A stretch of DNA of 64,000 nt, from assembly GCA_020442465.1 (NCBI GenBank), contig JAGRJY010000179.1, positions 45,328 to 109,327 of the forward strand, in the 5' to 3' direction. Source of the stretch: Lysobacterales bacterium. Lineage in GTDB: Bacteria; Pseudomonadota; Gammaproteobacteria; Xanthomonadales; Xanthomonadaceae. Below the pieces are notes generated by a model that searched no databases, had not been told where the DNA came from, and saw only the letters and a program-made list of their open reading frames with translations. The stretch's first letter is position 1. Each line of letters starts with the position of its first letter. Positions 19,696 through 31,169 of the stretch are shown here, piece after piece. The position numbers were made by a program, and so were the translations under genes.

Positions 19696-22272
19696 ATGTC
19701 CGAAGTTACGGTACGAACGCTAGCGAAGTTGGTCGGTACACCCGTCGAGAAGCTGTTGGAACAGCTTTCCGAAGCGGGCATGACCTTCGACGGGCCGGAT
19801 CAGGTGGTGACCCCGACCGAGAAGATGAAGCTGCTCGGTTTCCTGCGCCGCACCCATGGCAAGGCCGAGCCCGAACAGGACGATTCCACGCCGAAGCAGA
19901 TCACCCTGAAGCGCCGCAAGGTGCAGGAGATCACCGTCGCGGCGGGCAAGTCGAAGACGACCGTGGCCGTCGAGGTTCGGCAGAAGCGCACCTACGTCAA
20001 GCGCGAACTGGTCGAGGAGCAGGACGATCAGCGCCAGGAGCGTGAGGAGGCCGCGCGCCTGCTTGCCGACTCGCGGCAGAAGCTGGAGGCGGAAGAGGCT
20101 GCCCTGCGCGAAGCCGACCGCAAGCGTCAGGAAGAGGAAGCCAAGCGTCGCGTCGAAGAGGAGCGCGAGCGCAAGGAGCGCGAGGAAGAAGAGGCACGCC
20201 AGCGCGCCGAAGCCGAAGCCCAGGCCATTGCTGCAGCGGAAGTGGAAGCCGAGCGCGGACCGGCAGCGCACCACGGTCGTGGCGCCGACGCGCCGCGCCG
20301 GGACGCCGACAAGCACCGTGCACACAAGCCGCCGCGTCCGCACACGCGCGATGAAGAAGAAGAAGGTGGCGCACGTTTCGCCAAGGGCGAGCTGCATCTT
20401 TCCAAGGGCATGTCGGAACGCCGCGGTGCGGCGAGCAAGCGACGTGGCAAGCCGCTCAAGGAGCAGTCGCGTCATTCAGGGGGGCAGCATGGATTCTCGC
20501 GCCCGACCGCACCGATGACCCGCGAAGTGGAGATCGGTGAGAGCGTGGTCGTGGCTGATCTCGCCCAGAAGCTGGCAATGAAGGGCGGCGAAGTGGTCAA
20601 GGCCCTGTTCAAGATGGGCGTGATGGCGACCATCAACCAGAGTATCGATCACGACACCGCTGTGCTGGTGGTGGAAGAACTGGGCCATCGTGCGGTTCGT
20701 CAGAGTGACGACGACGCCGAGCTGGCCTTGCTGGCGCACGCCGAGACGGAAGGTGACAAGTCGACGCGTCCGCCGGTGGTGACCATCATGGGTCACGTCG
20801 ACCACGGCAAGACCTCGCTGCTCGACTACATCCGTCGCACCAAGGTGGCTTCCGGCGAGGCCGGTGGCATCACCCAGCACATCGGCGCCTATCACGTCGA
20901 AACCGAGAAGGGCGTCATCAGCTTCCTCGACACGCCCGGCCATGCGGCATTCACCGCCATGCGTGCCCGCGGCGCCAAGCTGACCGATATCGTGGTGCTG
21001 GTCGTGGCTGCTGACGATGGCGTCATGCCGCAGACCGCCGAGGCTGTGCAGCACGCTCGTGCTGCGAAGGTGCCGCTGATCATCGCGGTCAACAAGATGG
21101 ACAAGTCGGATGCCGACCCGGACCAGGTCAAGCAGGGCCTGGTGAAACTCGAGGTCGTGCCCGAGGAGTGGGGCGGCGATACGCAGTTCGTGCCCGTCTC
21201 CGCCAAGACGGGCATGGGCGTGGATGCGCTGCTTGATGCGGTCCTCATCCAGGCCGAAGTCATGGAGCTGACGGCTGTGCCGGACGGCCGCGCCCAGGGC
21301 GTGGTGGTCGAGTCGAGTCTCGACAAGGGTCGCGGTCCTGTCGCGACCGTCCTCGTCCAGCAGGGCACGCTGAACAAGGGTGACTACGTCGTCTGCGGTA
21401 CCGAATACGGCCGCGTGCGTGCGTTGTTCGACGAGGCCGGTGCGCAAGTGGCGAGTGCCGGGCCGTCGATTCCGGTGGTGATGCTCGGCCTGTCGGGCGT
21501 TCCCGACGCGGGTGACGACTTCGTCGTCGTCGAGGACGAACGCCTGGCCAAGGACGTCGCCCAGCAGCGTGAGGCCAAGAAGCGCGAGTCGCGCCTGGTC
21601 AAGCAGGCTGGCAACCGTATGGAAGACATCATGGCCCAGATGGGCCAGGGGGCCGAGCAGCAGGTGCTGAACCTGGTGGTCAAGGCCGACGTGCAGGGCT
21701 CGGTCGAAGCACTGCGCGACAGCCTCACCGGCCTGTCGAACGACCAGATTCGCATCAACGTGATCGCGTCCGGCGTGGGGGGTATCACCGAGTCCGATGC
21801 CACCTTGGCTGCCGCATCCAAGGCTGTCGTCATCGGCTTTAACGTCCGCGCCGACGCCGCCGCGCGGCGCGTGATCGAGTCGAATGCTCTGGATCTGCGC
21901 TATTTCTCGATCATCTACGACGTCATCGATCAGGTGAAGCAGGTCGCTTCGGGCCTGCTCGGCGTCGAGGTTCGCGAAGAGATCATCGGCACGGCTGAAG
22001 TTCGCGACGTGTTCCGCAGTTCGAAGTTCGGTGCTGTCGCGGGCTGCATGGTCGTTGAGGGCGTGGTCAAGCGCCACAAGCCGATCCGCGTTCTGCGCAA
22101 CAACACGGTGATCTTCCAGGGCGAGCTGGAATCGCTGCGGCGGTTCAAGGAGAACGTCGACGAGGTCAAGTACGGTACCGAATGCGGTATCGGCGTGAAG
22201 CAGTACAACGACGTCAAGCCGGGCGACCAGATCGAGTGCTTCGAGCGCATCGAGGTGCAGCGCACGCTGTAA
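19696..22272 (+). CDS. infB: Translation initiation factor IF-2
   Basis: An 858-residue GTPase that brings formyl-Met-tRNA to the 30S subunit. N-terminal IF2_N domain ([20 protein letters not shown]), a long charged linker rich in Glu, Arg, Lys and Ala (about residues 110-270), a second IF2_N domain (about 275-330), then the G domain near residue 364 with [10 protein letters not shown] (G1), GGIT (G2), DTPGHA (G3) and NKMDKS (G4), followed by domains II-IV. The start at 19696 is preferred because [10 protein letters not shown] is the usual N-terminus. Confidence 0.98.
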   Translation: MSEVTVRTLAKLVGTPVEKLLEQLSEAGMTFDGPDQVVTPTEKMKLLGFLRRTHGKAEPEQDDSTPKQITLKRRKVQEITVAAGKSKTTVAVEVRQKRTYVKRELVEEQDDQRQEREEAARLLADSRQKLEAEEAALREADRKRQEEEAKRRVEEERERKEREEEEARQRAEAEAQAIAAAEVEAERGPAAHHGRGADAPRRDADKHRAHKPPRPHTRDEEEEGGARFAKGELHLSKGMSERRGAASKRRGKPLKEQSRHSGGQHGFSRPTAPMTREVEIGESVVVADLAQKLAMKGGEVVKALFKMGVMATINQSIDHDTAVLVVEELGHRAVRQSDDDAELALLAHAETEGDKSTRPPVVTIMGHVDHGKTSLLDYIRRTKVASGEAGGITQHIGAYHVETEKGVISFLDTPGHAAFTAMRARGAKLTDIVVLVVAADDGVMPQTAEAVQHARAAKVPLIIAVNKMDKSDADPDQVKQGLVKLEVVPEEWGGDTQFVPVSAKTGMGVDALLDAVLIQAEVMELTAVPDGRAQGVVVESSLDKGRGPVATVLVQQGTLNKGDYVVCGTEYGRVRALFDEAGAQVASAGPSIPVVMLGLSGVPDAGDDFVVVEDERLAKDVAQQREAKKRESRLVKQAGNRMEDIMAQMGQGAEQQVLNLVVKADVQGSVEALRDSLTGLSNDQIRINVIASGVGGITESDATLAAASKAVVIGFNVRADAAARRVIESNALDLRYFSIIYDVIDQVKQVASGLLGVEVREEIIGTAEVRDVFRSSKFGAVAGCMVVEGVVKRHKPIRVLRNNTVIFQGELESLRRFKENVDEVKYGTECGIGVKQYNDVKPGDQIECFERIEVQRTL

Positions 22273-22290
22273 ATGCCGTGCGCGTGGTGA

Positions 22291-22323
22291 TGCCGGGGGC
22301 GTAGGCTTAGGCCTCTCCCGGCA
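22291..22323 (+). other. Stem-loop between infB and rbfA
   Basis: TGCCGGG (22291-22297) pairs with CCCGGCA (22317-22323); inside, the strands can also pair partly (AGGCTTAGGCCT). No T-run follows, so it is more likely an mRNA stability or processing structure than a terminator. Confidence 0.4.
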
Positions 22324-22373
22324 CACCATCCGGACTGGCATCGCGTCGCACTCCGTCTCCGTCGGAACCCACC

Positions 22374-22733
22374 ATGGCCCACAAGTCTTTCCATCGCACC
22401 GACCGGGTTTCCGCCCAGCTGCGGCGTGACCTCGGTACGCTGGTGCACGATCTGGTCCGCGAAGGGCATCTGCCCTCGGTGAGCGTGTCCGATGTCGAGG
22501 TGACCCGCGACCTGGCACACGCCAAGGTGTACGTCACCGCCCTCGATCCGGAGCAGGCACCGAAGGCGATGGCGACGTTGCGCGAAGCCTCCTGGGAGAT
22601 TCGTCGCGAGCTGGGCAAGATGCTGCGCATGCGTCACGTGCCCGAGCTGCACTTCCACTACGACGACTCGGTCGATCGCGGCGAGCGCATCGACGCCCTG
22701 CTCAGTCAACTGGGCGATCCCCCGACCGACTGA
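22374..22733 (+). CDS. rbfA: 30S ribosome-binding factor RbfA
   Basis: A 119-residue KH-fold protein that binds the 30S subunit late in assembly and is needed for 16S rRNA 5' end processing. Characteristic features are the N-terminal HRTDRVSAQLRRDL, DVEVTRDLAHAKVYVT and LRMRHVPELHFHYDDSVDRG at the C-terminus. It lies in its conserved place between infB and truB and ends five bases before truB. Confidence 0.97.
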   Translation: MAHKSFHRTDRVSAQLRRDLGTLVHDLVREGHLPSVSVSDVEVTRDLAHAKVYVTALDPEQAPKAMATLREASWEIRRELGKMLRMRHVPELHFHYDDSVDRGERIDALLSQLGDPPTD

Positions 22734-22738
22734 CGAGG

Positions 22739-23656
22739 ATGTCACGGCCGCGCTCCACGGTCGCCTGGCGTCCTGTCGACGGCATCCTGCTGCTCGACAA
22801 GCCCACCGGCCTCAGTTCCAACCAGGCGCTGCAGCGGGTCAAGTTCCTGTTGCGCGCGGAGAAGGCCGGCCATACCGGCAGCCTTGATCCGCTTGCCACC
22901 GGCATGCTCCCGCTCTGCTTCGGTGCGACCACCAAGGTAGCCGGCCAGCTGCTCGGCGCTTCCAAGTGCTACGAGACCGTCGCCAGACTGGGCATCGAAA
23001 CCGACACCCTCGACGCAGACGGCCAGGTGGTCGCCGAGAGCCCGGTGCCTGGTTTTGATTCTGCGCGGATTGGCCAAGTGCTGACGGAGCTGACCGGCGA
23101 CATCACCCAGGTGCCGCCTGCGTTCAGCGCGCTGAAGCGTGACGGCGTGCCTCTGTATCGACTGGCGCGTGCGGGCAAGACGGTGGAGGTGGAAGCCCGT
23201 CGGGCGCGCGTGGAGAGCATTGAGCTGATCGGGCACGGAGCGAACTGGATCAGGTTGCGCATCGAGTGCGGCGCGGGGACATACGTGCGCAGTCTGGTGC
23301 GCGATCTGGGAGACACGCTGGGCTGCGGCGCCCATGTGGCCGAATTGCGCCGGCTTTGGGTGCAGCCCTTCCCGGCCGGGGGCATGCATTCGCTCGAGCA
23401 GTTGGAAGCGCTGGAGGAATCGGCGCGGCTGGCGCTGCTGTTGCCTGTGGAGGCAGGGCTGCGCCATCTGCCGGCAGTCGAACTGGGCGAGGAAGTCGCT
23501 GCGCGGCTGGTCAATGGTCAGCGCATTCCCAGCGAGGCGCCCGAAGGCGAGTGCATTGCCTGGTCATGCGGCCAGGCCGTCGCACGGGTGCGCGTCGACG
23601 CCCAGGGGCTCATCCATCCGCTGCGGATCCTGCGCATCGCTGACCCGAGCGGGTGA
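22739..23656 (+). CDS. truB: tRNA pseudouridine-55 synthase TruB
   Basis: A 305-residue enzyme making pseudouridine 55 in the T-loop of tRNAs. The catalytic Asp is in GHTGSLDPLATGMLP (about residue 50), and DGILLLDKPTGLSSN marks the N-terminal fold. GAGTYVRSLVRDLG is the conserved motif near residue 180, and a PUA-like domain fills the C-terminus. Start ATG 22739 with GACGAGG upstream, immediately after rbfA. Confidence 0.97.
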   Translation: MSRPRSTVAWRPVDGILLLDKPTGLSSNQALQRVKFLLRAEKAGHTGSLDPLATGMLPLCFGATTKVAGQLLGASKCYETVARLGIETDTLDADGQVVAESPVPGFDSARIGQVLTELTGDITQVPPAFSALKRDGVPLYRLARAGKTVEVEARRARVESIELIGHGANWIRLRIECGAGTYVRSLVRDLGDTLGCGAHVAELRRLWVQPFPAGGMHSLEQLEALEESARLALLLPVEAGLRHLPAVELGEEVAARLVNGQRIPSEAPEGECIAWSCGQAVARVRVDAQGLIHPLRILRIADPSG

Positions 23657-23738
23657 GCGGGCAGCGACTCGGCGGGGTAGGGTTGGGCGCCGCCCAGTTA
23701 CCCCCTGAATGCCCAAACCGGTCTCGTTTGGCGGTCGT

Positions 23739-23776
23739 GTTTCAGCTTGAGGCGCGAGCCTGAAACCGGCTATCAT
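23739..23776 (+). promoter_or_regulatory. Promoter of rpsO with a flanking inverted repeat
   Basis: TTGAGG (23747-23752), an 18-base spacer and TATCAT (23771-23776) make a good promoter about 92 bases before rpsO. GTTTCAG (23739-23745) and CTGAAAC (23760-23766) form a perfect seven-base inverted repeat around the -35 box, which could be an operator or only a hairpin at the end of the truB transcript. Confidence 0.55.
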
Positions 23777-23868
23777 TGACAGGCTTTATCCATCTCTTTT
23801 TCCCATGGCGGGTCAAGTGGTGCCGCGAGGTGCGGTGACTGCTGGCTGCGCGTCTAGCAGAGGTTGTT

Positions 23869-24129
23869 ATGTCGATTGATACCCAGAAGATTATTGAAGA
23901 TTTCAAGCGTGGCCCGAACGACACCGGTTCGACCGAAGTCCAGGTGGCCCTGCTGTCGGCCCGCATCGAGCAGCTGACCGAGCACTTCAAGACCCACAAG
24001 CAGGATCACCACTCGCGTCGTGGTCTGCTGAAGCTGGTCAACCAGCGCCGTTCGCTGCTGGGCTACCTGAAGAGCCGCGACGTCGAGCGCTACAAGACGC
24101 TGATCGAGCGCCTGGGTCTGCGCCGCTAA
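23869..24129 (+). CDS. rpsO: 30S ribosomal protein S15
   Basis: An 86-residue primary 16S rRNA-binding protein. Characteristic [22 protein letters not shown] (in parts), [20 protein letters not shown] and the C-terminal IERLGLRR. Start ATG 23869 with AGAGG upstream. The roughly 85-base leader from the predicted promoter could hold an S15 autoregulatory structure, as in other bacteria, but I cannot define one. Followed by pnp after 97 bases. Confidence 0.98.
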   Translation: MSIDTQKIIEDFKRGPNDTGSTEVQVALLSARIEQLTEHFKTHKQDHHSRRGLLKLVNQRRSLLGYLKSRDVERYKTLIERLGLRR

Positions 24130-24130
24130 G

Positions 24131-24194
24131 CCGGATCTTCCTGGCCGGCCCGGTCTTCTTGGCCGGTCCCGGCCTTCCCGGCCGGTCTCCGGCC
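24131..24194 (+). repeat. Degenerate GGCCGG repeats in the rpsO-pnp gap
   Basis: Three or four imperfect units built on TTC(C/T)TGGCCGG followed by a CCGG or CCCGG. The self-complementary GGCCGG/CCGGCC blocks allow several alternative hairpins in the mRNA just upstream of pnp, the place where E. coli has the RNase III site used in pnp autoregulation. Function here is inference. Confidence 0.5.
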
Positions 24195-24226
24195 AGCAGA
24201 ATCAAAGATGAAAGGGCACAGATAAC

Positions 24227-26326
<2,100 letters not shown>

Positions 26327-26356
26327 TCCGTGGGGTCGACCTCAAGTTGTGACACG

Positions 26357-26388
26357 CAAAGCGGGCCTGGTGCCCGCTTTGTCGTTTT
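26357..26388 (+). terminator. Intrinsic terminator after pnp
   Basis: A perfect ten-pair stem CAAAGCGGGC / GCCCGCTTTG (26357-26366 and 26372-26381) with a five-base loop, followed by TCGTTTT. It closes the rimP-pnp block. Confidence 0.85.
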
Positions 26389-26473
26389 GGGGTGTTATCG
26401 TTGAACGGACGCGCGACTCGACCGACGCGCGTTGCCGGTCCGTCCGGCACGACACGCAATCGAGGAGTTCAGC

Positions 26474-27688
26474 ATGGCGGGTGGCAGCGGAGACATGCCC
26501 GATCTGATGGCGATGGGCGAGCAGTACTGGAAGGCGTGGACGGACTTTGCCCAGAACGCGATGCAGGGACAATCGATGGACTGGCGCGATCCGGTCCAGG
26601 CGTTCTCCCGCGCGGCGGGCCCGCTCGGCGGCGAGGCTGGGCACGCCGTTGATGCCCTGGTCGAACAGGGTCAGCGATACCTGGGCTTCCTCCAGTCTGC
26701 TGCCGGACGCATGGGGGTGGGGGAGTCGATGAGCCCGCCGAACCTGGCCGAGATGTGGAAACAGAACATCGGCGCCGACAACGCACTGGTCGACGCCATC
26801 CGGGCGGTGTCGTCGGAAGGCGCAAGGGGCTTCGAGCAGATCGCCGACGAAATCCGGCCAGCGCTCGAGCAGGCGCGCGGCGAGTGGCTGAAGACCCTCT
26901 CGACTCCTGCATTCGGCTATTCCCGAGAGCAGCAGGAGCGCATGCAGGCGCTGATTCGCGCGCACAGCGAATTCGAAACCGCCCAGGCGGCGTACCACGC
27001 CCTGCTGATGAAGGCCTCGCAGCGTGGAATGGAGTATTTCGAAGAGCGACTGGCTGACCGGGCTGAGCCGGGCCGACAGCTGGAATCAGCCCGTGCCGTA
27101 TACGACCTGTGGGTCGATGCGGCCGAACAGGCCTATGCTGAAGTCGCCCTGTCGCCCGAGTTCCGCAAGGTGTACGGCGACATGGTCAACGCCCAGATGC
27201 GGGTGAAGGCGCGTGCGCAGGATGAAGTGAATAGGCAGGCCGCCCAGTTCGGACTGCCCACCCGCAGTGAACTCGACGGCACGCACGAAAAGATTCGTGA
27301 TCTTCGGCGCGAGCTGCGCGCGCTAAGGAAGCATCTCGAGGAGTTGGAATCCGCGCCGGCTTCGGAGTCGGCGGATGCTGCCGGCGCGCGAACGGCGCGA
27401 GGTAGTCGGCCCGAAGTCCGCAAGTCGGCGGCTGGCGCGCGGCGCGCATCTCGTGCCGCCGCTGGGAAGCCGGCGGCAGCTCGCCCGGCGAAAGCAAGAA
27501 AGAGTTCCGCCCGAGCGGCGCCCGCGAAGCGCGCGCGGGTTGCGCTGGTGGACGCCACCGACGTGGCGCCCAAGCGCGTCAAGACTCGCGCCGCGGCCAA
27601 GCGTGGAGCTTCAGGCTCGAGCAACAAGGCGGGCAAGGCGAAACCGGCCAGCGCCCGTGGTAAGACCAAGAAGAGTCGGGGTGCATGA
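26474..27688 (+). CDS. phaE: Class III polyhydroxyalkanoate synthase subunit PhaE with a histone-like basic tail
   Basis: A 404-residue partner subunit of PhaC. The N-terminal part resembles PhaE (GEQYWKAWTDFAQNAM, LNLAEMWKQNIG-like PPNLAEMWKQNIG, LKTLSTPAFGYSREQQER), and a coiled coil (HEKIRDLRRELRALRKHLEELE) lies at about residues 275-296. The last 104 residues (301-404) are Ala/Lys/Arg-rich: 31 Lys or Arg against 4 acidic residues, with KPAAARPAKARK-type repeats like PhaF or histone H1 tails. Start ATG 26474 has GAGGAG six bases upstream. The stop overlaps phaC, so subunits are probably made in coupled fashion. Confidence 0.88.
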   Translation: MAGGSGDMPDLMAMGEQYWKAWTDFAQNAMQGQSMDWRDPVQAFSRAAGPLGGEAGHAVDALVEQGQRYLGFLQSAAGRMGVGESMSPPNLAEMWKQNIGADNALVDAIRAVSSEGARGFEQIADEIRPALEQARGEWLKTLSTPAFGYSREQQERMQALIRAHSEFETAQAAYHALLMKASQRGMEYFEERLADRAEPGRQLESARAVYDLWVDAAEQAYAEVALSPEFRKVYGDMVNAQMRVKARAQDEVNRQAAQFGLPTRSELDGTHEKIRDLRRELRALRKHLEELESAPASESADAAGARTARGSRPEVRKSAAGARRASRAAAGKPAAARPAKARKSSARAAPAKRARVALVDATDVAPKRVKTRAAAKRGASGSSNKAGKAKPASARGKTKKSRGA

Positions 27689-28758
27689 TGTTCGGTCCGA
27701 TCAAGATCTCGCCTGAAAAGCTCATGGAAGAGGCGCTCCGGGTACAGCAGAAGCTCGGTGCCGGCCTCAAGAGTCTTGCCGAAGTCGGCAACTATGACGT
27801 CGGATGCACAGCGAAAGAACCGGTCTGGAAAGATGGCAAGGCGGTGCTGTACCGATTCCTCGGTGAGCACTCGCCGACCGAGAAGACGCCGCTGCTGATC
27901 AGCTATGCCCTGGTCAATCGCCCCTACATGGTCGATCTGCAGGAAGACCGGTCCATCGTTCGTTCCCTGCTCGCCGCAGGTCACGATGTCTACCTGATCG
28001 ACTGGGGTTATCCCGATGCGTCGGACCGGTTGATGGATCTGGACGACTACATCAATGGCGTGCTCGGTGGCTGTGTCGACCAACTGCGCACGCGTTGCGG
28101 CGTCGAAGCGGTCAACCTGCTCGGGGTCTGCCAGGGTGGTGCGTTCTCGCTGTGCTACGCCGCGATGCACCCGCGGAAGGTGCGCAACCTGATCACCATG
28201 GTGACTCCGGTCGACTTCCAGACGCCGGACAACATGCTCTCGCACTGGTGCCGAGATCTCGACATCGACCAGTTTGTCGATGCGGTCGGCAACGTGCCGG
28301 GCGACCTGATGAACTGGTGCTACCTGACCTTGAAGCCGTACCGGCTCAACGGTCAGAAGTATCTCGGCCTGATCGACATGCTCGACAGCCCGGCGGAACT
28401 GACCAACTTCCTGCGCATGGAACGGTGGATCTTCGATTCGCCCGACCAGGCCGGCGAGGCCTTCCGTCAGTTCATTCGCGACTTCTACCAGCAGAACAAG
28501 CTGATCGAGGGAGGGCTGACGATCGGCGAATACGATGTCGACCTCGCCCGGGTGACCATGCCGGTGCTCAACATCTTCGCCGAGCAGGATCACCTGGTCC
28601 CGCCTGCGGCGTCGCGCGCACTGCGCGAGGTGGTGGGCAGCAAGGACTACACCGAACTCAGTTTCAAGGGCGGCCACATCGGCATCTACGTGTCGGGACG
28701 CGCCCAGCGCGAAGTGCCGCCCGCCATCGATCAGTGGTTGAAGCAGCGTCGGCGCTGA
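27685..28758 (+). CDS. phaC: Class III polyhydroxyalkanoate synthase catalytic subunit PhaC
   Basis: A 357-residue alpha/beta-hydrolase-like polymerase that joins 3-hydroxyacyl-CoA into PHA granules. The catalytic triad is at the same numbers as in the Allochromatium vinosum enzyme: Cys149 in the lipase-like box GVCQGG, Asp302 in AEQDHLVPP and His331 in FKGGHIG. Length near 355 and the adjacent phaE place it in class III. It overlaps phaE (ATGATG at 27685; the second ATG is in the same frame). Confidence 0.96.
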   Translation: MMFGPIKISPEKLMEEALRVQQKLGAGLKSLAEVGNYDVGCTAKEPVWKDGKAVLYRFLGEHSPTEKTPLLISYALVNRPYMVDLQEDRSIVRSLLAAGHDVYLIDWGYPDASDRLMDLDDYINGVLGGCVDQLRTRCGVEAVNLLGVCQGGAFSLCYAAMHPRKVRNLITMVTPVDFQTPDNMLSHWCRDLDIDQFVDAVGNVPGDLMNWCYLTLKPYRLNGQKYLGLIDMLDSPAELTNFLRMERWIFDSPDQAGEAFRQFIRDFYQQNKLIEGGLTIGEYDVDLARVTMPVLNIFAEQDHLVPPAASRALREVVGSKDYTELSFKGGHIGIYVSGRAQREVPPAIDQWLKQRRR

Positions 28759-28790
28759 TTGCGCCGGCCTCGGCTGATCCGGGAAGACCC

Positions 28791-30410
28791 ATGCAGGCCG
28801 AGTGGGCACCCTCCAGGTCGAGCGAGTCGTTTTCGCTGGGCGCTTGGCTGGTTGATCCGCGGCACCTGAGTCGCGGCGAGCTGGCGCTCGCGTTTCTCAT
28901 CTATGCGGCGTGCTGGGAACTCGGCTTCGTCGTCTCGACCGAATACTGGTTTCTGCCTGCCGGCGTGCGCATCGCCGCGCTGCTGCGCATGCAGACGACA
29001 CAATGGCCCGTGCTGCTGCTGGCCGAATGGCTGGCGATTGCGGTGTACGAGACGACGGTGGGTCCAGGCTATCGCACCTCGCTCGGCGCACTGCTCGGTG
29101 TGGTCGGCCCGTTCTTCTGCACCGGGGCGTTCATCTACGTCTGGCGAAGGACAGCGTGCCCCGATCCTGCCGAAGCGCCGCGCAAGCTGATCAAGTTGCT
29201 CACCTCCATCGTGCTGGCTGCCGGAGCAGCAGCGGTGGTGTTGAGCCTGATGCTGGTTTCCGAGGGCAGACTCGGATTCGATCGATTCGCCTGGAACGTC
29301 GCGTCGTATTGGGGTGGAGACGTCGTCGGCGTGCTGGTCATCTCGCCGCTGCTGATCCAGCTGGGTCAGCCACGACCCATCTGGATGCGCAGGGAAGTCT
29401 GGCGATATTGCCTGACCACCATGCTTCCGCTCTGGGTGGCCCTGTTGCTCGCCATGGGGTTCGCGCCCAGCGTCGTGCCGCATCTGGTTCTGATCGTGCT
29501 GCTGCCGCCGGTGTGGATGGCGTTCAAGGCCGGCTGGCGCGGGGCCTCGCTCAGTCTCACGCTCACCAGCATCGCCCTGTACATGGTCCCCGACGCCGTG
29601 CGCCCGACACTGCAGCCGTCTCTGGTGCAGCTGCTGGTGGCCATCATGGGTTTTCTCACCTTGCTGCTCGGCAGCTGGGTGAACGCCGAACGCTTTTCAC
29701 GCGAGAAGCTCGATGCCCACCTGACCAAACTTGCCGAGGCCAACGACGCGCTGCGGCAAAAATCCGACGCGATGCGGGTGCTGGCCCAGCGTCTCGTGCA
29801 TGCGCAGGAAAGCGAGCGTTCGCTCCTTCGCGCGCGCCTGGCGCGCGATCTCGGCCGCGCCGTGGACGCGCTCAGCGCGCATCTGTCCCTGCTCGCACGC
29901 GATGTCGACCATCCTCAGCACCTTGCGCTGGTCGATACCCTGCGCACCCTGGTTCAGGACGTGCGCAACGCGATGAGCGACTGTTTCGAGGAGCTGCAGC
30001 CCGCGCATGGGCTGCTGCAGACCGTGCTCGAATCGGGGCCGATCGGGCGAGCGCTCGAATCGGCGGGCATCGTGCTGCAGGTGCAGAGCGACACGCCCGA
30101 CATTGAAGTACAGGAAGGGCGGGGTTTGCTCCTGTTTCGCATCGTGCAGCACCTCGCCTCGATGCTGCTCAAACGCGGCGATGGCCGCCGCCTGGACGTA
30201 CGCGCTGTCCACGATGCGGGTGGTTCCACGCTGCTGCGGGTCAGCGCCACCCTCAGCACCCATGCCCCTTGGGACGTCGACGCGTTTGCCGCCGACCACG
30301 AGTTCGTGGCGCTTCGTGATCGCGTGCTCGCCGAGGGGGGCGTGCTGGGCTTCGAAACCCGGGATCCGGGCGCCGTGCAGGTCGACATCGACCTGCCACC
30401 CCAGCGTTGA
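28791..30410 (+). CDS. MASE1 membrane sensor with a degenerate histidine-kinase module
   Basis: A 539-residue protein. The first 300 residues hold about eight membrane helices matching the MASE1 sensor domain (AGVRIAALLRM, YWGGDVVGVLVISPLLIQ). A short coiled coil then leads to a HisKA_3-like region (HAQESERSLLRARLARDLGR). The expected phospho-acceptor His is replaced by Gly355 (DLG instead of ELHD), and the N-box region FRIVQHLASMLLK lacks the ATP-binding Asn. It is likely a non-catalytic sensor or scaffold. It begins 32 bases after phaC, probably in one operon, and converges on phaB with a four-base gap. Confidence 0.8.
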   Translation: MQAEWAPSRSSESFSLGAWLVDPRHLSRGELALAFLIYAACWELGFVVSTEYWFLPAGVRIAALLRMQTTQWPVLLLAEWLAIAVYETTVGPGYRTSLGALLGVVGPFFCTGAFIYVWRRTACPDPAEAPRKLIKLLTSIVLAAGAAAVVLSLMLVSEGRLGFDRFAWNVASYWGGDVVGVLVISPLLIQLGQPRPIWMRREVWRYCLTTMLPLWVALLLAMGFAPSVVPHLVLIVLLPPVWMAFKAGWRGASLSLTLTSIALYMVPDAVRPTLQPSLVQLLVAIMGFLTLLLGSWVNAERFSREKLDAHLTKLAEANDALRQKSDAMRVLAQRLVHAQESERSLLRARLARDLGRAVDALSAHLSLLARDVDHPQHLALVDTLRTLVQDVRNAMSDCFEELQPAHGLLQTVLESGPIGRALESAGIVLQVQSDTPDIEVQEGRGLLLFRIVQHLASMLLKRGDGRRLDVRAVHDAGGSTLLRVSATLSTHAPWDVDAFAADHEFVALRDRVLAEGGVLGFETRDPGAVQVDIDLPPQR

Positions 30411-30414
30411 GCCC

Positions 30415-31155
30415 TCAGAAGCTCATGAACATCCCGCCGTTCACCGGGACGTTTGCGCCGGTGATGTAGTCCGCGTCGTCCTCGCAGAGGAAACGAACCA
30501 CGCGAGCGATGTCGTCCGGCATGCCGATGCGGCCGACCGGGATGCTTTCGATGATCTGTGCACGGATGTCGTGGCGGATCGCGCGGGTCATCTCGGTGTC
30601 CACGTAGCCCGGCGAGACGCTGTTGACGGTCACCCCCTTCCTTGCGGCTTCGCGCGCCAGCGACATGGTGAATCCGTGCATGCCTGCCTTGGCGGCTGCG
30701 TAGTTGGTCTGGCCGAACTGGCCGGTCTGAGCATTCACCGAACTGATGTTGACGATGCGCCCGAAGCCGCGCTGCATCATCGGTTCGATCACCTGACGGC
30801 AGGTGTTGAACACGCTCTCCAGGTCGACCGAAAGCACCGAGCGCCACTGCTCCACGCTCATCTTGCGCAGGCTGGCGTCGCGGGTGATCCCGGCCGCATT
30901 GACCAGGATGTCGATTGGCCCGCGGGACTCCGCGATACGCGACAGGGTGTCGGCACAATCCTCGAACCGCGAGACGTCCATCGGCTCGAAGTGCATGTCG
31001 CGACCGTTCCGGTCATCGAGAAAGGCCTCGATGGCATCGCCGCGGTGGGCCAGATCCGTGGCCACGACGGTTCGCCCCGCATCGGCCAACGCGCGACAGA
31101 TGGATGCACCCAACCCGCCAACCCCACCGGTAACCACTGCGACGCGCTGATTCAT
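30415..31155 (-). CDS. phaB: Acetoacetyl-CoA reductase (SDR family)
   Basis: A 246-residue NADPH-dependent SDR that reduces acetoacetyl-CoA to (R)-3-hydroxybutyryl-CoA, the PHA monomer. The cofactor site is TGGVGGLGASI near residue 9, then NAAGITRD, the catalytic Ser in NISSVNAQTGQFGQ and YAAAK as the Tyr-x3-Lys pair, followed by SPGYVDTEM. GQTNYAAAKAGMHGF is close to known PhaB proteins. FabG is the main alternative; the pha neighbourhood favours PhaB. The ATG at 31155 has AGAGGG upstream. Its own promoter lies at 31181-31209. Confidence 0.9.
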   Translation of the reverse strand: MNQRVAVVTGGVGGLGASICRALADAGRTVVATDLAHRGDAIEAFLDDRNGRDMHFEPMDVSRFEDCADTLSRIAESRGPIDILVNAAGITRDASLRKMSVEQWRSVLSVDLESVFNTCRQVIEPMMQRGFGRIVNISSVNAQTGQFGQTNYAAAKAGMHGFTMSLAREAARKGVTVNSVSPGYVDTEMTRAIRHDIRAQIIESIPVGRIGMPDDIARVVRFLCEDDADYITGANVPVNGGMFMSF

Positions 31156-31169
31156 GCTCTGCCCTCTAT

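Noticed and set aside
20476..22518. 680-codon open frame on the minus strand
   Set aside because: Antisense shadow of infB and rbfA; no ribosome site and no domain.
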